Assembly: GCA_024742875.1 (NCBI GenBank)
Contig: JANSXP010000011.1
Location: forward strand, 1 to 64,000
Reading direction: 5' to 3'
Length of the DNA: 64,000 nucleotides
Source: Planctomycetaceae bacterium
GTDB taxonomy: Bacteria; Planctomycetota; Planctomycetia; Planctomycetales; Planctomycetaceae
Part shown: piece by piece, positions 37,460 to 47,244 of the stretch
How the letters are laid out: each line of letters starts with the position of its first letter
Numbering within the stretch: the first letter of the stretch is position 1
Translations under genes and position numbers: made by a program
The notes under the pieces: model-generated
The model's database searches: none
Seen by the model: the letters and a program-made list of their open reading frames with translations, nothing else
Told to the model about the DNA's origin: nothing

Positions 37460-37487
37460 GGACGGCGACCAGAACTGGTCGCCGTCC
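37460..37487. terminator. Hairpin terminator between convergent cytochrome and serS genes
   Basis: Perfect 13-base arms 37460-37472 and 37475-37487 (GGACGGCGACCAG and its complement) separated by AA, placed between two convergent stop codons. No long T-run. Confidence 0.72.
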
Positions 37488-37496
37488 AGCCAGCCG

Positions 37497-38771
37497 TTAG
37501 CCAATCACGTCTTTGCCGACCCACGGTCGCAGCACTTCCGGCACCACAATCGAGCCGTCTTTCTGCTGGTAGTTTTCCAGTACGGCAATGATGGCTCGAG
37601 CACAGGAAATGGCCGTGCCATTGAGCGTGTGGACAAACTGCGTCCCCTTCTTTTCCGCGGACTTACAGCGAATGTTCAGACGTCGCGCCTGGTAGTCTGT
37701 GCAGTTGGAAGCAGACGTCACTTCGCCGTAGCTGCCGCCGTCACCACGGCCCGGCATCCAGGCTTCCAGGTCAAATTTGCGGTACGCGGGGCCGCCCAGA
37801 TCGCCGGTGGCCGTGTCGATCAGACGATAGTGCAGACCGAGCGCCTGAAAGATCTCTTCTTCAATGCGAACAATGTCAGCGTGTACCGCGTTGGACTGTT
37901 CCAGGTCCGGTCCGGTGAAGGCGAACATCTCCACTTTGGTGAACTGATGGACGCGATAGATACCGCGCGTCTTGCGGCCGTGGGCGCCGGCTTCTGTGCG
38001 AAAGCAGTGAGACAGCCCGGCAAACTTCAGCGGCAGATCCTTCACATCCAGCGTCTGATCTTTCAAAGCCCCACCGAGCGTGATTTCTGCAGTCGCCACC
38101 AGGCTCAGGTCAGAATCATTGACCGAGTAGATCTGGGTTTCGTCGCCGCGGGGATTAAAGCCGATGCCTTCCAGCACAGAGTCCCGCGCCAGATCGGGCG
38201 TGGTGTGCAGGGTGAAGCCTTCGTCCCGCAGCTTGCACAGGGCAAACTGCACGAGGGCCATTTCCAGCATCACGGCATCATTTTTCAGATAGTAAAAGCC
38301 ATGACCAGCCACTCGGGAGCCGGCTTCAAAGTCGATCAGGTCGTGCTTCGCCGCCAGGTCATAATGATCCAGAGGCTCAAAATCGAATTCCGGCTTCTGT
38401 CCGCTCAGGTGCACTTCCGACGCATCATCTTCACCACCGATCGGAGCGTCCGGGTGCGTCATATTGGGAATCTGCGTCTGCTCGGCACGCAGATCGGCTT
38501 CGATTTCTTTCTGTCGCGCTTCGATGCCGGAAATCTGCTCCCGCAGTTTCTTACCCGCCTCAATCAAGGCAGGTCGGTCCTCGGCGGACGCTTTGGGAAT
38601 CTGCGAAGACGTCTCTTTCTGCTGACGGCGTAGTTCATCACCTTCGCCCACCAGCTTGTTTCGTTCTTCACGCAGGCGGATCACCGCGTCAACGTCAACG
38701 GTGACGCCCCGGGCTTCGCAGTTTTGCTTTACGTCGTCTGCGTTCTCGCAGATAAACTGCAGGTCCAGCAT
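37497..38771 (-). CDS. serS: Seryl-tRNA synthetase
   Basis: Class II aminoacyl-tRNA synthetase charging tRNA-Ser. The 424-residue protein has the N-terminal tRNA-binding coiled coil (about residues 28-105, heptad-rich with RLREERNKLVGEGDELRRQ), then the catalytic core with motif 2 in FRTEAGAHGRKTRGIYRVHQF (about 265) and motif 3 in NGTAISCARAIIAVLEN (about 385). Length and motifs are standard. The ATG at 38771 fits the family N-terminus (MLDLQFI). It is monocistronic, with a hairpin terminator shared with the upstream convergent cytochrome gene. Confidence 0.96.
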   Translation of the reverse strand: MLDLQFICENADDVKQNCEARGVTVDVDAVIRLREERNKLVGEGDELRRQQKETSSQIPKASAEDRPALIEAGKKLREQISGIEARQKEIEADLRAEQTQIPNMTHPDAPIGGEDDASEVHLSGQKPEFDFEPLDHYDLAAKHDLIDFEAGSRVAGHGFYYLKNDAVMLEMALVQFALCKLRDEGFTLHTTPDLARDSVLEGIGFNPRGDETQIYSVNDSDLSLVATAEITLGGALKDQTLDVKDLPLKFAGLSHCFRTEAGAHGRKTRGIYRVHQFTKVEMFAFTGPDLEQSNAVHADIVRIEEEIFQALGLHYRLIDTATGDLGGPAYRKFDLEAWMPGRGDGGSYGEVTSASNCTDYQARRLNIRCKSAEKKGTQFVHTLNGTAISCARAIIAVLENYQQKDGSIVVPEVLRPWVGKDVIG

Positions 38772-38871
38772 CAGTCAGGCCTTTTTTGTATTGCTTCAGT
38801 CTGAGTGTACACACGTCGCTCTGGCAGAGAGGCCAGGCGACAGGAAAGGTTCGCGAGCGTTTTTTGACCGA

Positions 38872-40248
38872 CTAACGGTCCACCGACACTTCGGAAAGCT
38901 TTTGCCACAGATGAACACTCGCGCGAACGCCATTCATGAAGTCGTCCACATGGAAGTGCTCATCCGGGCTGTGCAGATTGTCGGTGTTGCGGCCCCAGCC
39001 GAGCAGCAATGTATCGATTCCCAGAATCTGCTGAAAGCTGGATACCACGGGGATCGAGCCACCTTCACGGATGAAGACGGGCGGCTGCCCAAACGCCGCG
39101 GCCACCGCTTCGCTGGCCGCCGTGATCCACGGGCTGTTGGGATCAAAGGCAAACGCTTCACAGCCGTGGTAGCGTTCGAACTCGAACTGCAGTCCAGGAG
39201 GGCAGTGCTGCTTCAGAAACGATTCGAGGGCATCCAGTATGACATCGGGATTCTGGGAAGGCACCAGGCGGCAGGTGATCTTGGCCATCGCCGTTGAGGG
39301 CACGATAGTCTTGGGGCCTTCACCCGTGTAGCCGGACACGATGCCGTTGATGTCGCAGGTGGGCCGGCTCCAGCGTCGCTCCAGCGTGGAATAACCCGCT
39401 TCGCCAAACACGGCACCCGCACCGACTTCCTGCAGAAAGTCGTTTTCAGAAAACGGCAGCCCCGCAAACTCGGCCTTCTCTTTGTCCGACAGTTCCTCCA
39501 CACCGTCGTAAAAGCCGGGAATCTGAATGCGGCCATCATCGCCCACGAGCAGGCCACACAGTTTGGCAATCGCATTGGCCGGATTGGCAATGCTGCCGCC
39601 AAACACGCCACTGTGCAGATCTCGTGAGGGGCCTGTCAGCCGCAGTTCGGCCGCCACAATGCCACGCAGTCCATAGGTGATGGCGGGGATACCGTCGCCA
39701 TACTGGCTGGTGTCGCTGATGACGGCCACATCCGCTTTGAGCCGCTCTTTATTCGCTTCCAGAAAGCGATCCAGGTTATCGCTGCCGACTTCCTCTTCAC
39801 CTTCAATCAGCACCTTCACATTCACCGGCAGGCTGCCGGTTTCCTGCACCCACGCTTCGATGGCTTTGATGTGCGTGTACAGTTGCCCTTTGTCGTCTGT
39901 CGCGCCGCGGGCAAAGATCTTTCCGTCGCGGACCGTTGGCTCAAACGGCGGCGTCGTCCACAGGTCCAGTGGGTCCGGCGGCTGCACATCGTAGTGTCCG
40001 TAGACCAGAATCGTGGGCAGTGAGGGGTCCTGCATCCGTTCGCCATAGACGATGGGATGCCCATCGGTGGAGATGATCTCCGGAGTCAGCCCGGCAGACT
40101 GCATGGCATCGCGGACGAACTGTGCGCATCGCTGCATGTCGTCTTTGAACGCCGAGTCTGCACTCACGCTGGGAATGCGGAGAAAATCAAACAGGCCATC
40201 CAGAGCGGCCTGCTGGCCGGATTCAATCGATGCCAGAACGGAGTCCAT
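38872..40248 (-). CDS. M20-family metallopeptidase (dipeptidase/carnosinase-like)
   Basis: A 458-residue di-zinc peptidase with the metal ligands of the M20 family: His85 and Asp87 in YGHYDVQPP, bridging Asp118 in GATDDKGQ, the catalytic Glu and ligand in EGEEEVGS (150-155), and a final histidine in the C-terminal SPDEHFHVDDF. The dimerisation domain lies at about 200-320 (DLHSGVFGG). It most resembles the cytosolic dipeptidase subgroup that cleaves unblocked dipeptides. No signal peptide is present. The ATG at 40248 fits. It is separated from serS by 100 bases on the same strand. Confidence 0.92.
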   Translation of the reverse strand: MDSVLASIESGQQAALDGLFDFLRIPSVSADSAFKDDMQRCAQFVRDAMQSAGLTPEIISTDGHPIVYGERMQDPSLPTILVYGHYDVQPPDPLDLWTTPPFEPTVRDGKIFARGATDDKGQLYTHIKAIEAWVQETGSLPVNVKVLIEGEEEVGSDNLDRFLEANKERLKADVAVISDTSQYGDGIPAITYGLRGIVAAELRLTGPSRDLHSGVFGGSIANPANAIAKLCGLLVGDDGRIQIPGFYDGVEELSDKEKAEFAGLPFSENDFLQEVGAGAVFGEAGYSTLERRWSRPTCDINGIVSGYTGEGPKTIVPSTAMAKITCRLVPSQNPDVILDALESFLKQHCPPGLQFEFERYHGCEAFAFDPNSPWITAASEAVAAAFGQPPVFIREGGSIPVVSSFQQILGIDTLLLGWGRNTDNLHSPDEHFHVDDFMNGVRASVHLWQKLSEVSVDR

Positions 40249-40372
40249 AGTCGCGTCTCAAAGTCATACGGGAGCGGAATTTGCCCGGGGTTATAACAAA
40301 AATCCCGGCCAATTCCGTGCCGACGCCCGAATTTGAAGACACTCAGCAGGAAGACATTCGGCAGCCATGGCG

Positions 40373-40398
40373 GTGGGACCGGTCAAACGGGTCCCCAC
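40373..40398 (-). terminator. Hairpin downstream of the sorbosone-dehydrogenase-like gene
   Basis: GTGGGACC pairs with GGTCCCCAC (one bulged base) around a short loop, starting 18 bases past the stop at 40416. No T-run on the minus strand, so a terminator role is tentative. Confidence 0.4.
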
Positions 40399-40415
40399 GC
40401 ATTCACGACAGCCTG

Positions 40416-41891
40416 TCACTCTTCCGTCTGGAAGTAATTCAGCGTGTAGTAGGCCTCCGGGTGCAGCAATGGCAGCCCCTCGGACGATTTGACGCCATCC
40501 GCGTGCAGCTCATGGACGTGGCCTTCCTGCAGACCGTCCACATACAGCCGCACACTGCGTCCATCTTCACCGGCAACCGCTTTGGTGATGGTCGGCTCCG
40601 TATGATCCACTTCCGGACTGCCGTAGGACGACTGGTAGATGTAGGTGTAGGTCGTCATTTTCCATGACGCCAAATCGGTCACGGTGGTGGCATCCACGTC
40701 TTTGGTGAATGTCAGCTCAAAGCCATCTGGTTTGAGCTTCATCTCGTGGATTTCAAACGGCACCTTACCCGTCCAGTCGACACGTTCCACAGCAAACGGC
40801 TTGCGGCCACGTGATCCCCAGCCGCGGTTGGTACCACCGACAAACATGCCGCCGTTGTCCGTCATTTCCAGCCCCAGCGAGCCGGAGCCGAATCCCTCCA
40901 GAAACGGCAGACAAGCGCCCTGCCAGTGTCCCTGAACCTTTTCCATGCTGCAGCGCATCACCGTGCTGAAGGACTGGTCGGTCACAAACAGCTGGTTGGC
41001 AAACGGGCCAAATTTTCCGTCCGATAGATCACACGCCACACCAGCGGCCGACTTGCCCATTTTGTTATAGGGGAAGTGGATGCTGGGCGGTTCGTACTCG
41101 GGGATCTTCTTCGCTTCCGTCATAATCCGACTGCCACTTTCCGGCTCCGTCGGTTTGCTGCCAATAAACGGCTCCGCGTCTTTGTACCAGGCAAAGCCAC
41201 CGGGATGGCCCATGAACTTGCCCGGCACCAGATGTTTCAGTTCGCACGTGCCGTTCCACGGCCCCTGATTATCGGTGTAGAAGACGTCTCCCAGATGGTT
41301 CGCGCCGATGCCACCGGGCGAACGCACGCCGCTGCAGGTGGGCACCATTGAACCATCCGCATTGACCCGCACGCACCAGCCACGGAACTTCACCTTGCTG
41401 CTGAACGAGCCGGTCAGGCACAGCACGACCCAGATGTTGTCGTCCTTGTCAAATTTGGAACCAAACGCGTACTCGTGGTAGTCTGCAGAGATGCCCCAGT
41501 CGCCGTTGACCACTTCGAACTCATCCGCCATGCCGTCGCCGTCGGTATCGCGCAAACGGGAGATGTCCGGTCGCTGCGTGATGTACAGCCAGCCGTCTTT
41601 TTCCGTCATGCTCAGCACTTCGTGCAGACCATGGGCCCAGCGAGTGAAGTTCTTTGCCGTGACATTTTGGGAAAACGGATCGCTGATCATCCAGATTTCA
41701 CCGCGTCGGGAGGCCACCGCCATTTTTCCGTCGGGCATCATCTGAAAGCAGCTGGCTTCCAGCACCACACCCTCCGGTATTTCGAATCGGGTGATCGGGT
41801 AGTAGTCCGATTCTTTGGGCAGTGCGGCTTCGTCCGCAACAGCAGCCACGGGTGCGACGACGATCAGCAACAGGAAGAAAAGATTTCGCAT
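40416..41891 (-). CDS. Secreted beta-propeller protein, sorbosone dehydrogenase-like
   Basis: A 491-residue exported protein. After a signal peptide ([21 protein letters not shown]) comes a propeller fold with segments seen in the PQQ-type glucose/sorbosone dehydrogenase superfamily of planctomycetes: [61 protein letters not shown] and [13 protein letters not shown]-terminal beta domain (about 390-485) contains [13 protein letters not shown], a Big-like pattern. It may oxidise a sugar or bind a ligand and hand electrons to the neighbouring pentaheme protein, but catalysis is not proven by the motifs. The ATG at 41891 has AGGTGA upstream. It follows the DUF1080-cytochrome gene after 102 bases. 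Confidence 0.78.
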   Translation of the reverse strand: MRNLFFLLLIVVAPVAAVADEAALPKESDYYPITRFEIPEGVVLEASCFQMMPDGKMAVASRRGEIWMISDPFSQNVTAKNFTRWAHGLHEVLSMTEKDGWLYITQRPDISRLRDTDGDGMADEFEVVNGDWGISADYHEYAFGSKFDKDDNIWVVLCLTGSFSSKVKFRGWCVRVNADGSMVPTCSGVRSPGGIGANHLGDVFYTDNQGPWNGTCELKHLVPGKFMGHPGGFAWYKDAEPFIGSKPTEPESGSRIMTEAKKIPEYEPPSIHFPYNKMGKSAAGVACDLSDGKFGPFANQLFVTDQSFSTVMRCSMEKVQGHWQGACLPFLEGFGSGSLGLEMTDNGGMFVGGTNRGWGSRGRKPFAVERVDWTGKVPFEIHEMKLKPDGFELTFTKDVDATTVTDLASWKMTTYTYIYQSSYGSPEVDHTEPTITKAVAGEDGRSVRLYVDGLQEGHVHELHADGVKSSEGLPLLHPEAYYTLNYFQTEE

Positions 41892-41993
41892 GTCTGCGTC
41901 ACCTGAAGAATTTTTTGCACGGAGAAATGAGGAGAACAGAGCAGGGGAACGGGCCATCGAATCGCGCAAAACAACACGGCGACCGCCCGTCAT

Positions 41994-44900
41994 TTACCAG
42001 ACAATCTTCTGGAGCACTTCCACCGGACCGCCGGTCGACACCACGGGCACGAGCAGTTCCCAGCGATTATTGCTCTGGCGCAGTGTCGGATTGGCAATGC
42101 TCACATGAACCCGCAGGGCATTGTCGACGCGATACCAGCCATCGCCCAGGTCCTCAATGCTGTTGCCAACGGCCGCTCGGAAGTAGAGATTATCGACCAC
42201 ATTGCCCGCCACTGTGATGCGGCGTTCCAGGGACGGCTCTCGTTCGCCGGGGACAGGCACAGGAGTGTCGAGCACTTCGTATTCGCCGGTGCCGTAGCGG
42301 AAGGTCGGCCGCCCTTTGGCGTCAAGTCGATACCCGAGGAACCGATAGCCCAGTTCGCGGGGCTCTTCCTCAGGCCACGGTGTATTCAGACTTTCCAGAA
42401 CGGCAACAGGCACGGTGGGCTCAACACGCAGCGCGTTATCGCCAAGTGGCTCCTGTCGCCCCTGGCCACGCCCCTGCCAGTGTTTGGCGGCATCGATGAA
42501 GCGGCCATGCCAGATCTGATTCAGCGACATGCGGTCAGCATCCCAGGCGATGTTGGCCTGCTCCGGATAGCCCACTGCGATTCCACGAGGTGTCAGACCC
42601 ACCAGGAAGTTGCGATAGATGACCGGTCGCGTGTCAGGCTTCAGCTCAATCATGCCCCCGGCCACGCCAATCGGCACTTTGGCGTTGGAGCCCTGCTCCA
42701 GATACTTCCAGATGGCCGAAACCTGGCTGCTGGTGTCGCCGTCGTAAACCTCAGTGGCCACACTCTTTCCATTGGGGAAGGCCGTGGGCATACGTGTCCC
42801 CGGACGCAGTGCATCGGGATCGGGCAGGTAACGATGAAACCAGTCTTCGTTGATACGGCTGGCCATTGTCTGCAGGTCGAGCGCCTGAATTCCGGTGGCC
42901 TTGTACTTGCCAAACGTATGACACTTCACGCAGGAGAGACCTTCGGATCCCACCAGTTTGCGACCGGCAGAAATCAGGCGGTGATCGGCGTCATCGACAG
43001 CTGCGATGTTCACACCGTGGACGCGATCGAGGTCGACCAGATCCTTTGCCAGATGCATAGCATCGCGCCCAAACTTCGGCATGCGGGTCAGCATATAGGG
43101 TCGATCCTTGGCGCCTTCCCGCAGCAGTTTCTCCAGCCAGCCTTTCTTCAGCTTGTCACCCACACCGGTCAGTGGCGGCGGCACGCGGCCTTCGTCACCC
43201 ATTTCGGGGATCTGCGAAACAAACAGGGCGTGACGATCGGGCTCAGGACCACCAAAACCGTCTCGCTGATGACACGCATAGCAGTTGAAGGATTTCATCG
43301 AGTGGACAATTTTGTCCGCCTTTGACAGCTGCACGTCATCACTGGTGAGTGCGGCCGTGATGGCCTTGCGCTGGGCTCCGTTCAGATCGTATTGCGGAAC
43401 ACCGCCTTTTGCCTCCGGCGAAAGACATCCACTTCCCGGACCGCAGTCAGCCAGGCCGGGAGCTTTCAGCAGCGAGGCAATGGCCTGACCGTCCTGCTGC
43501 AGTTCATGACAGCTTGCGCACCCGAGCGAGCGAAAGAAATTGCGGCCCGTCTCCACCAGCGCCGGATCAAATTCAAAAGGCTCCGGTTCGCTGGCGGCCG
43601 TCTTCTTTTTCAGTTTCTTTGGAGGGCTGCCATCTTCGTTCAGAGTCAGCCAGCCATCGATCGGCTGACGTGAAATTCCCGGACCTTCAACCTCCAGAGA
43701 CAGCGACTGCTGGCCACCCACTTCGGAGTAATCCACCACCAGTTCATGGACACCCTCGGACAGATCAAGGCTCCCGCTTTTTGTCGTGTGCGGATGCACG
43801 CCATCGACATCGACAACCTGCTTTCCATCGATATACAGGAAGCTGCCGTCATCCGATCCCAGGTGAAAGCGGTAGGTGCCCGCTTTACTGATCAGAATTC
43901 GGGATTCAAAACGGATGGAAAAATCGTCTCCTCGTCCGGCCACGTCAATGTCCAGTCCGGCCGTCGTTCCTTTGCGACCTTTCTGCTCGCCAAGGTCGGG
44001 CACGTTTTCGAAGCCTTTGTTGATGACCGTGTAGCGAACGGTGGGTTCGCGGGGCTCCAGCAGCACTTCGCCCACCAGATAGTGAGCCAGATCGCGTGAC
44101 TGGTTGTCATCCAGATTCAGTCCCGGCATGCGTCCGGAAGGTCGCACGGCGTGTGGCTGCTTCAGGAAACCGGCCAGACCGCTGATTGTGTATTTGCGTC
44201 CCAGTTCGGGCAGCGGCACTGAGGTGACGGCATTGGCCGCTTTTCCGTTACGGGGCATGTGACAGGCAATGCAGCCCACTTCGTGAAACAGGCGTTCGCC
44301 GCTGCGGGCGAATTTGTTTTGCGGAGCCTCCGGTTTGGCAGTCCCCGTTGTGGACAGAAAGCTGGCCAGCGCCGTAGCCGCATGACGACGTTCGTTTTCA
44401 TCAAGACCAGACAGCACGTGCGGCATGGTCGTGCCGGGCTTGGACGCGTGCGGATCCTGCAGGTACTGCCACACATACTCCGGACGCAGGCGGTTACCAG
44501 CGTTCGTGAGAATGGGCGCCTGCTTGGCGGTTATCTCTGTTGCCAGTGTGCCGGATGCCTGATGGCAGGCGGTGCAGTTCAGTTCTCCCAGCAGCAGGCG
44601 ACCTCCATCAATGGCCGAGGTGCCGTCCGCATGAAATCGTTCGAAGGCGGGAATGAGGGGGCGTCGCGCTTCCTGATCGGCGTCGAACGGCTCGACCCAG
44701 ATATTGCGAAAACGCACTTCGTTGCCGTGATTCTGCAGGAAGATCGGACCGGGCGCTTCGCCTTCTCTCACGGGCGCTGCGGTGGTGGACTTGGTCAGCT
44801 TCACGCTGCGCTGCACGACAACGCCGTTGAGTCGCACGGTCAACGTGGCATCCTCGATCTTCTTTCCGTCTTTGAAGCGAGCGGCTTTGAATTCCCCGTC

Positions 44901-45572
44901 ATAGGTCTGCCACGTCAGCGGCGGCAGGCACATGTTCAGATCGGGTTTGGCGATGCTGTAAATGCCGCCGGTCTCGTTTTGCTTTCCTTCCAGTCCAAAC
45001 GAATCGAGAATCTGCGTTTCATAGCGACCCTGATAGTACAGCCCACTGTTTCCGCGACCCTGACCACGCGCTTTCGGCATGTAGGGAGTGCGAAATTCCA
45101 GGTGCAGGCGAAAATCCTGAAAGGTGTCGACACTGGTCGCCCCCTGTTTCAGCAGATCTCCCGCCAGCTTTGCACCGGGCTTCCAATGGTCTTTCAGCGA
45201 CTGTTCGCTGCCGTCAAACAGCACCACAGCGCCGGTCGGCGGTTTGGCACCCAGCGTGGGACTCTGACGCTCCACCTTTTCCAGGTCTTCGGTCAGGTCC
45301 GCCACATCTTCGGCTTCGCCTTCAATCACCCGGCGGTCCTGGCCATTCCAGCCGGCTCCCGGCAGCCCCCCCTTGAGGATCACAATGGAGAAATTTCCAT
45401 CTCCCAGAGCAACCACCTGAATGCCCCGATCCTTGCCCGCGTACTCTCCCTGGACGGCGAAATCGGGGTCTGCCTGAGCTTTCTCGGGAGTATCGTAGAC
45501 GTCGGCACTGACCGTCACTGCCGAACCACAGCAGACAACAGCGGAAAGAAACGCGCGAAGCGAGACAGTCAT
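41994..45572 (-). CDS. Multidomain secreted protein: DUF1080, five heme-c motifs and PA14-like domain
   Basis: A 1192-residue exported protein. A signal peptide (1-23) and a small N-terminal domain are followed by a DUF1080/3-keto-disaccharide hydrolase-like lectin fold (about 115-296; RGNSGLYYQGRYETQILDSFG), two cytochrome c domains (CTACH 333-337; CIACH 434-438), a PA14-like domain (about 525-655; FHLGSDDGSFLYIDGK), three more CxxCH sites (CASCH, CYACH, CVKCH, about 720-910) and a C-terminal beta region. Several domains end in RMP or TMP, the distal methionine environment of class I cytochromes. The combination suggests carbohydrate binding coupled to electron transfer. The ATG at 45572 matches the signal peptide. 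It is upstream of the sorbosone-dehydrogenase-like gene in one likely operon. Confidence 0.88.
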   Translation of the reverse strand: MTVSLRAFLSAVVCCGSAVTVSADVYDTPEKAQADPDFAVQGEYAGKDRGIQVVALGDGNFSIVILKGGLPGAGWNGQDRRVIEGEAEDVADLTEDLEKVERQSPTLGAKPPTGAVVLFDGSEQSLKDHWKPGAKLAGDLLKQGATSVDTFQDFRLHLEFRTPYMPKARGQGRGNSGLYYQGRYETQILDSFGLEGKQNETGGIYSIAKPDLNMCLPPLTWQTYDGEFKAARFKDGKKIEDATLTVRLNGVVVQRSVKLTKSTTAAPVREGEAPGPIFLQNHGNEVRFRNIWVEPFDADQEARRPLIPAFERFHADGTSAIDGGRLLLGELNCTACHQASGTLATEITAKQAPILTNAGNRLRPEYVWQYLQDPHASKPGTTMPHVLSGLDENERRHAATALASFLSTTGTAKPEAPQNKFARSGERLFHEVGCIACHMPRNGKAANAVTSVPLPELGRKYTISGLAGFLKQPHAVRPSGRMPGLNLDDNQSRDLAHYLVGEVLLEPREPTVRYTVINKGFENVPDLGEQKGRKGTTAGLDIDVAGRGDDFSIRFESRILISKAGTYRFHLGSDDGSFLYIDGKQVVDVDGVHPHTTKSGSLDLSEGVHELVVDYSEVGGQQSLSLEVEGPGISRQPIDGWLTLNEDGSPPKKLKKKTAASEPEPFEFDPALVETGRNFFRSLGCASCHELQQDGQAIASLLKAPGLADCGPGSGCLSPEAKGGVPQYDLNGAQRKAITAALTSDDVQLSKADKIVHSMKSFNCYACHQRDGFGGPEPDRHALFVSQIPEMGDEGRVPPPLTGVGDKLKKGWLEKLLREGAKDRPYMLTRMPKFGRDAMHLAKDLVDLDRVHGVNIAAVDDADHRLISAGRKLVGSEGLSCVKCHTFGKYKATGIQALDLQTMASRINEDWFHRYLPDPDALRPGTRMPTAFPNGKSVATEVYDGDTSSQVSAIWKYLEQGSNAKVPIGVAGGMIELKPDTRPVIYRNFLVGLTPRGIAVGYPEQANIAWDADRMSLNQIWHGRFIDAAKHWQGRGQGRQEPLGDNALRVEPTVPVAVLESLNTPWPEEEPRELGYRFLGYRLDAKGRPTFRYGTGEYEVLDTPVPVPGEREPSLERRITVAGNVVDNLYFRAAVGNSIEDLGDGWYRVDNALRVHVSIANPTLRQSNNRWELLVPVVSTGGPVEVLQKIVW

Positions 45573-45676
45573 TAACAACTCCGATGGCTCTTTTGGCAAC
45601 GGCGGGACAGAGTAAGCGGGCGTTGCGGCACAACGCGATCTGCCTACTGGAAGGTCCTGCAAACGTAGCGAATCCC

Positions 45677-45754
45677 TCAGGAGTTTTCCAGCCGTTCAGC
45701 GCAGCCTGTCATGAGGGTCGTCGAGAGCAGGAGCATGCAGATAGAAGCGAACAC
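45677..45754 (-). CDS. Possible tiny lipoprotein (25 residues)
   Basis: A GTG-started frame encodes a hydrophobic segment MLLLSTTLMTGC with a lipobox-like LMTGC and a mature tail of only eight residues (CAERLENS), in the style of entericidin-like peptides. It lies between the YHS-like gene and the DUF1080-cytochrome gene, both on the same strand. No clear ribosome-binding site was seen, and it could be chance. Confidence 0.25.
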   Translation of the reverse strand: MFASICMLLLSTTLMTGCAERLENS

Positions 45755-45809
45755 CCGACGGTTACGGGTGGGTGTGGCTGTTTTCCGGATTTGCGTGGCT
45801 GCCGCAGAC

Positions 45810-47048
45810 TCAGCGCGGCTGTTTCCCGCCTTTGCGGGCCACGTGATCTGTGATTCCGAGCAGATCAGGGTCGTCGGTAGACGGGCCGGGCAGTTCCGGA
45901 ATGGGTTCATGACTGAACCACTGCGTCATCGGCACACGCCAGGTGGGCAGTTTGCGAGTACGGTACAGAGCGCCCATGTAGACGTCTGATGCCGCCGTGA
46001 CAATTCCGTGTTCAATTTCCAGATCAAACGAAATCCCATAATGAAACCGGGATCCCCCACGGCGTCGGGGCAGAAAACTCACCCGCGGCTGATACAGATA
46101 CTTTTCGCACACGTACACCGTGCCTCGACTCTGACCGCAGCACGATTGCTCAGCGGAGCGAATGGGAAACAGAGCCTGCCACCGCTGCATGGGCTCGGTC
46201 TCAGTAAGTACCACCGCATCGGGAACTGGTTCGTCCCGCCCTAGGAATCGATCACACTGGGCCGTCAGGAACATGCCGCCCATCATGTCCGGGTTGTAAA
46301 GGAAGTCGGGCGTAAACGGAGGACGCTCGATTTCAAACTTCAGGAACAGCGCTCGGTCTGTGACATCGTCTCCGGCATCCACCGGTTGTCCATCGGCATC
46401 GCAAACAGACACATCGAATTTTGCTGTGCGGTAATTGCCGTTATTGAACAGCTTCGGGCTGCGCTCGTCGTTACCCCGATAGTACGACCCCGAGAGCCGG
46501 GCTTTGACATCCGGGCGCCGCGGAACTGGTGGATAGCCAAAGTCGTAAAACGTGGCAAAGTGAATTTCATCTTCGAGCTGCTGCTGATGCAGCTGATCCT
46601 GCAGTGAGTACACCTCGTACCCCAGATAAGCGCTCAACAGCAGCAGGGGAATCGCGGGAGAAATGCGTCGCTGCATCACGCTGGTCGACTTTGCCGCGGG
46701 ACGCTTCCAGCGATACACCCGCAGCCCGATCAACAGCATCAACAGACTGCCGCCGATGACGAGTCCGCCGTAAGTTCCCATGAACTGCTGCACTCTCAGA
46801 CGCAGTGGCAGGTTTTGCAGCTGCGGCAAGACGTTCTCATAGATCTCCGGGTGCTTTTCGAACTCCATCACGCATTCGCTGCAGCAAAAGCGGACTTCGC
46901 GGCCTTTGTAGGTGATCGCGTAGTCAGTTGTGGCCTGCTGGTCCTGCAGCACAGGGCACATCACGTTGGTTTCCGCGGCCTGTGTGGGGCAGATGCCAAC
47001 AGCCAGCCAGATCACAAACAGCGGCACGCTTTGGGAGAATCTGAACAC
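45810..47048 (-). CDS. Membrane protein with N-terminal YHS-like metal-binding domain
   Basis: A 412-residue envelope protein. After a signal peptide (about 1-24) an YHS/TRASH-like module holds Cys31 (MCPV), then Cys55-Cys56 and Cys59 in FCCSEC followed by FEKHPEIY, a pattern that binds heavy metals. Two hydrophobic helices follow (about 92-112 and 131-148), then a roughly 260-residue soluble region with beta-rich sequence and paired cysteines (SCCGQ). The module suggests a metal-sensing or metal-binding role, possibly copper given SCO1 elsewhere in the window, but this is inference. The start is GTG at 47048, with GGAA upstream. It stands alone between the DUF2062 and cytochrome genes. Confidence 0.72.
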   Translation of the reverse strand: MFRFSQSVPLFVIWLAVGICPTQAAETNVMCPVLQDQQATTDYAITYKGREVRFCCSECVMEFEKHPEIYENVLPQLQNLPLRLRVQQFMGTYGGLVIGGSLLMLLIGLRVYRWKRPAAKSTSVMQRRISPAIPLLLLSAYLGYEVYSLQDQLHQQQLEDEIHFATFYDFGYPPVPRRPDVKARLSGSYYRGNDERSPKLFNNGNYRTAKFDVSVCDADGQPVDAGDDVTDRALFLKFEIERPPFTPDFLYNPDMMGGMFLTAQCDRFLGRDEPVPDAVVLTETEPMQRWQALFPIRSAEQSCCGQSRGTVYVCEKYLYQPRVSFLPRRRGGSRFHYGISFDLEIEHGIVTAASDVYMGALYRTRKLPTWRVPMTQWFSHEPIPELPGPSTDDPDLLGITDHVARKGGKQPR

Positions 47049-47244
47049 GAATCTGTTCCAGCGAAGACAGGCAAAACGGCTGACGAAATCGTCAACGATC
47101 TGCTGAGGTTTAGCCCGCCAGCGACAATGTTGCCGAAATTGAACGCTCTGGAAACAAACCCGTAAACAGAATTCACGGTCTGGACGTGCTAACTGCTGCC
47201 ACCGCTACAAGCCGTCTTTGCGGCGGACGAGGGACAGTCGGTGT

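Noticed and set aside
42105-45575. Two long rightward frames (406 and 438 codons) opposite the DUF1080-cytochrome gene
   Set aside because: Antisense shadows without start signals or motifs.
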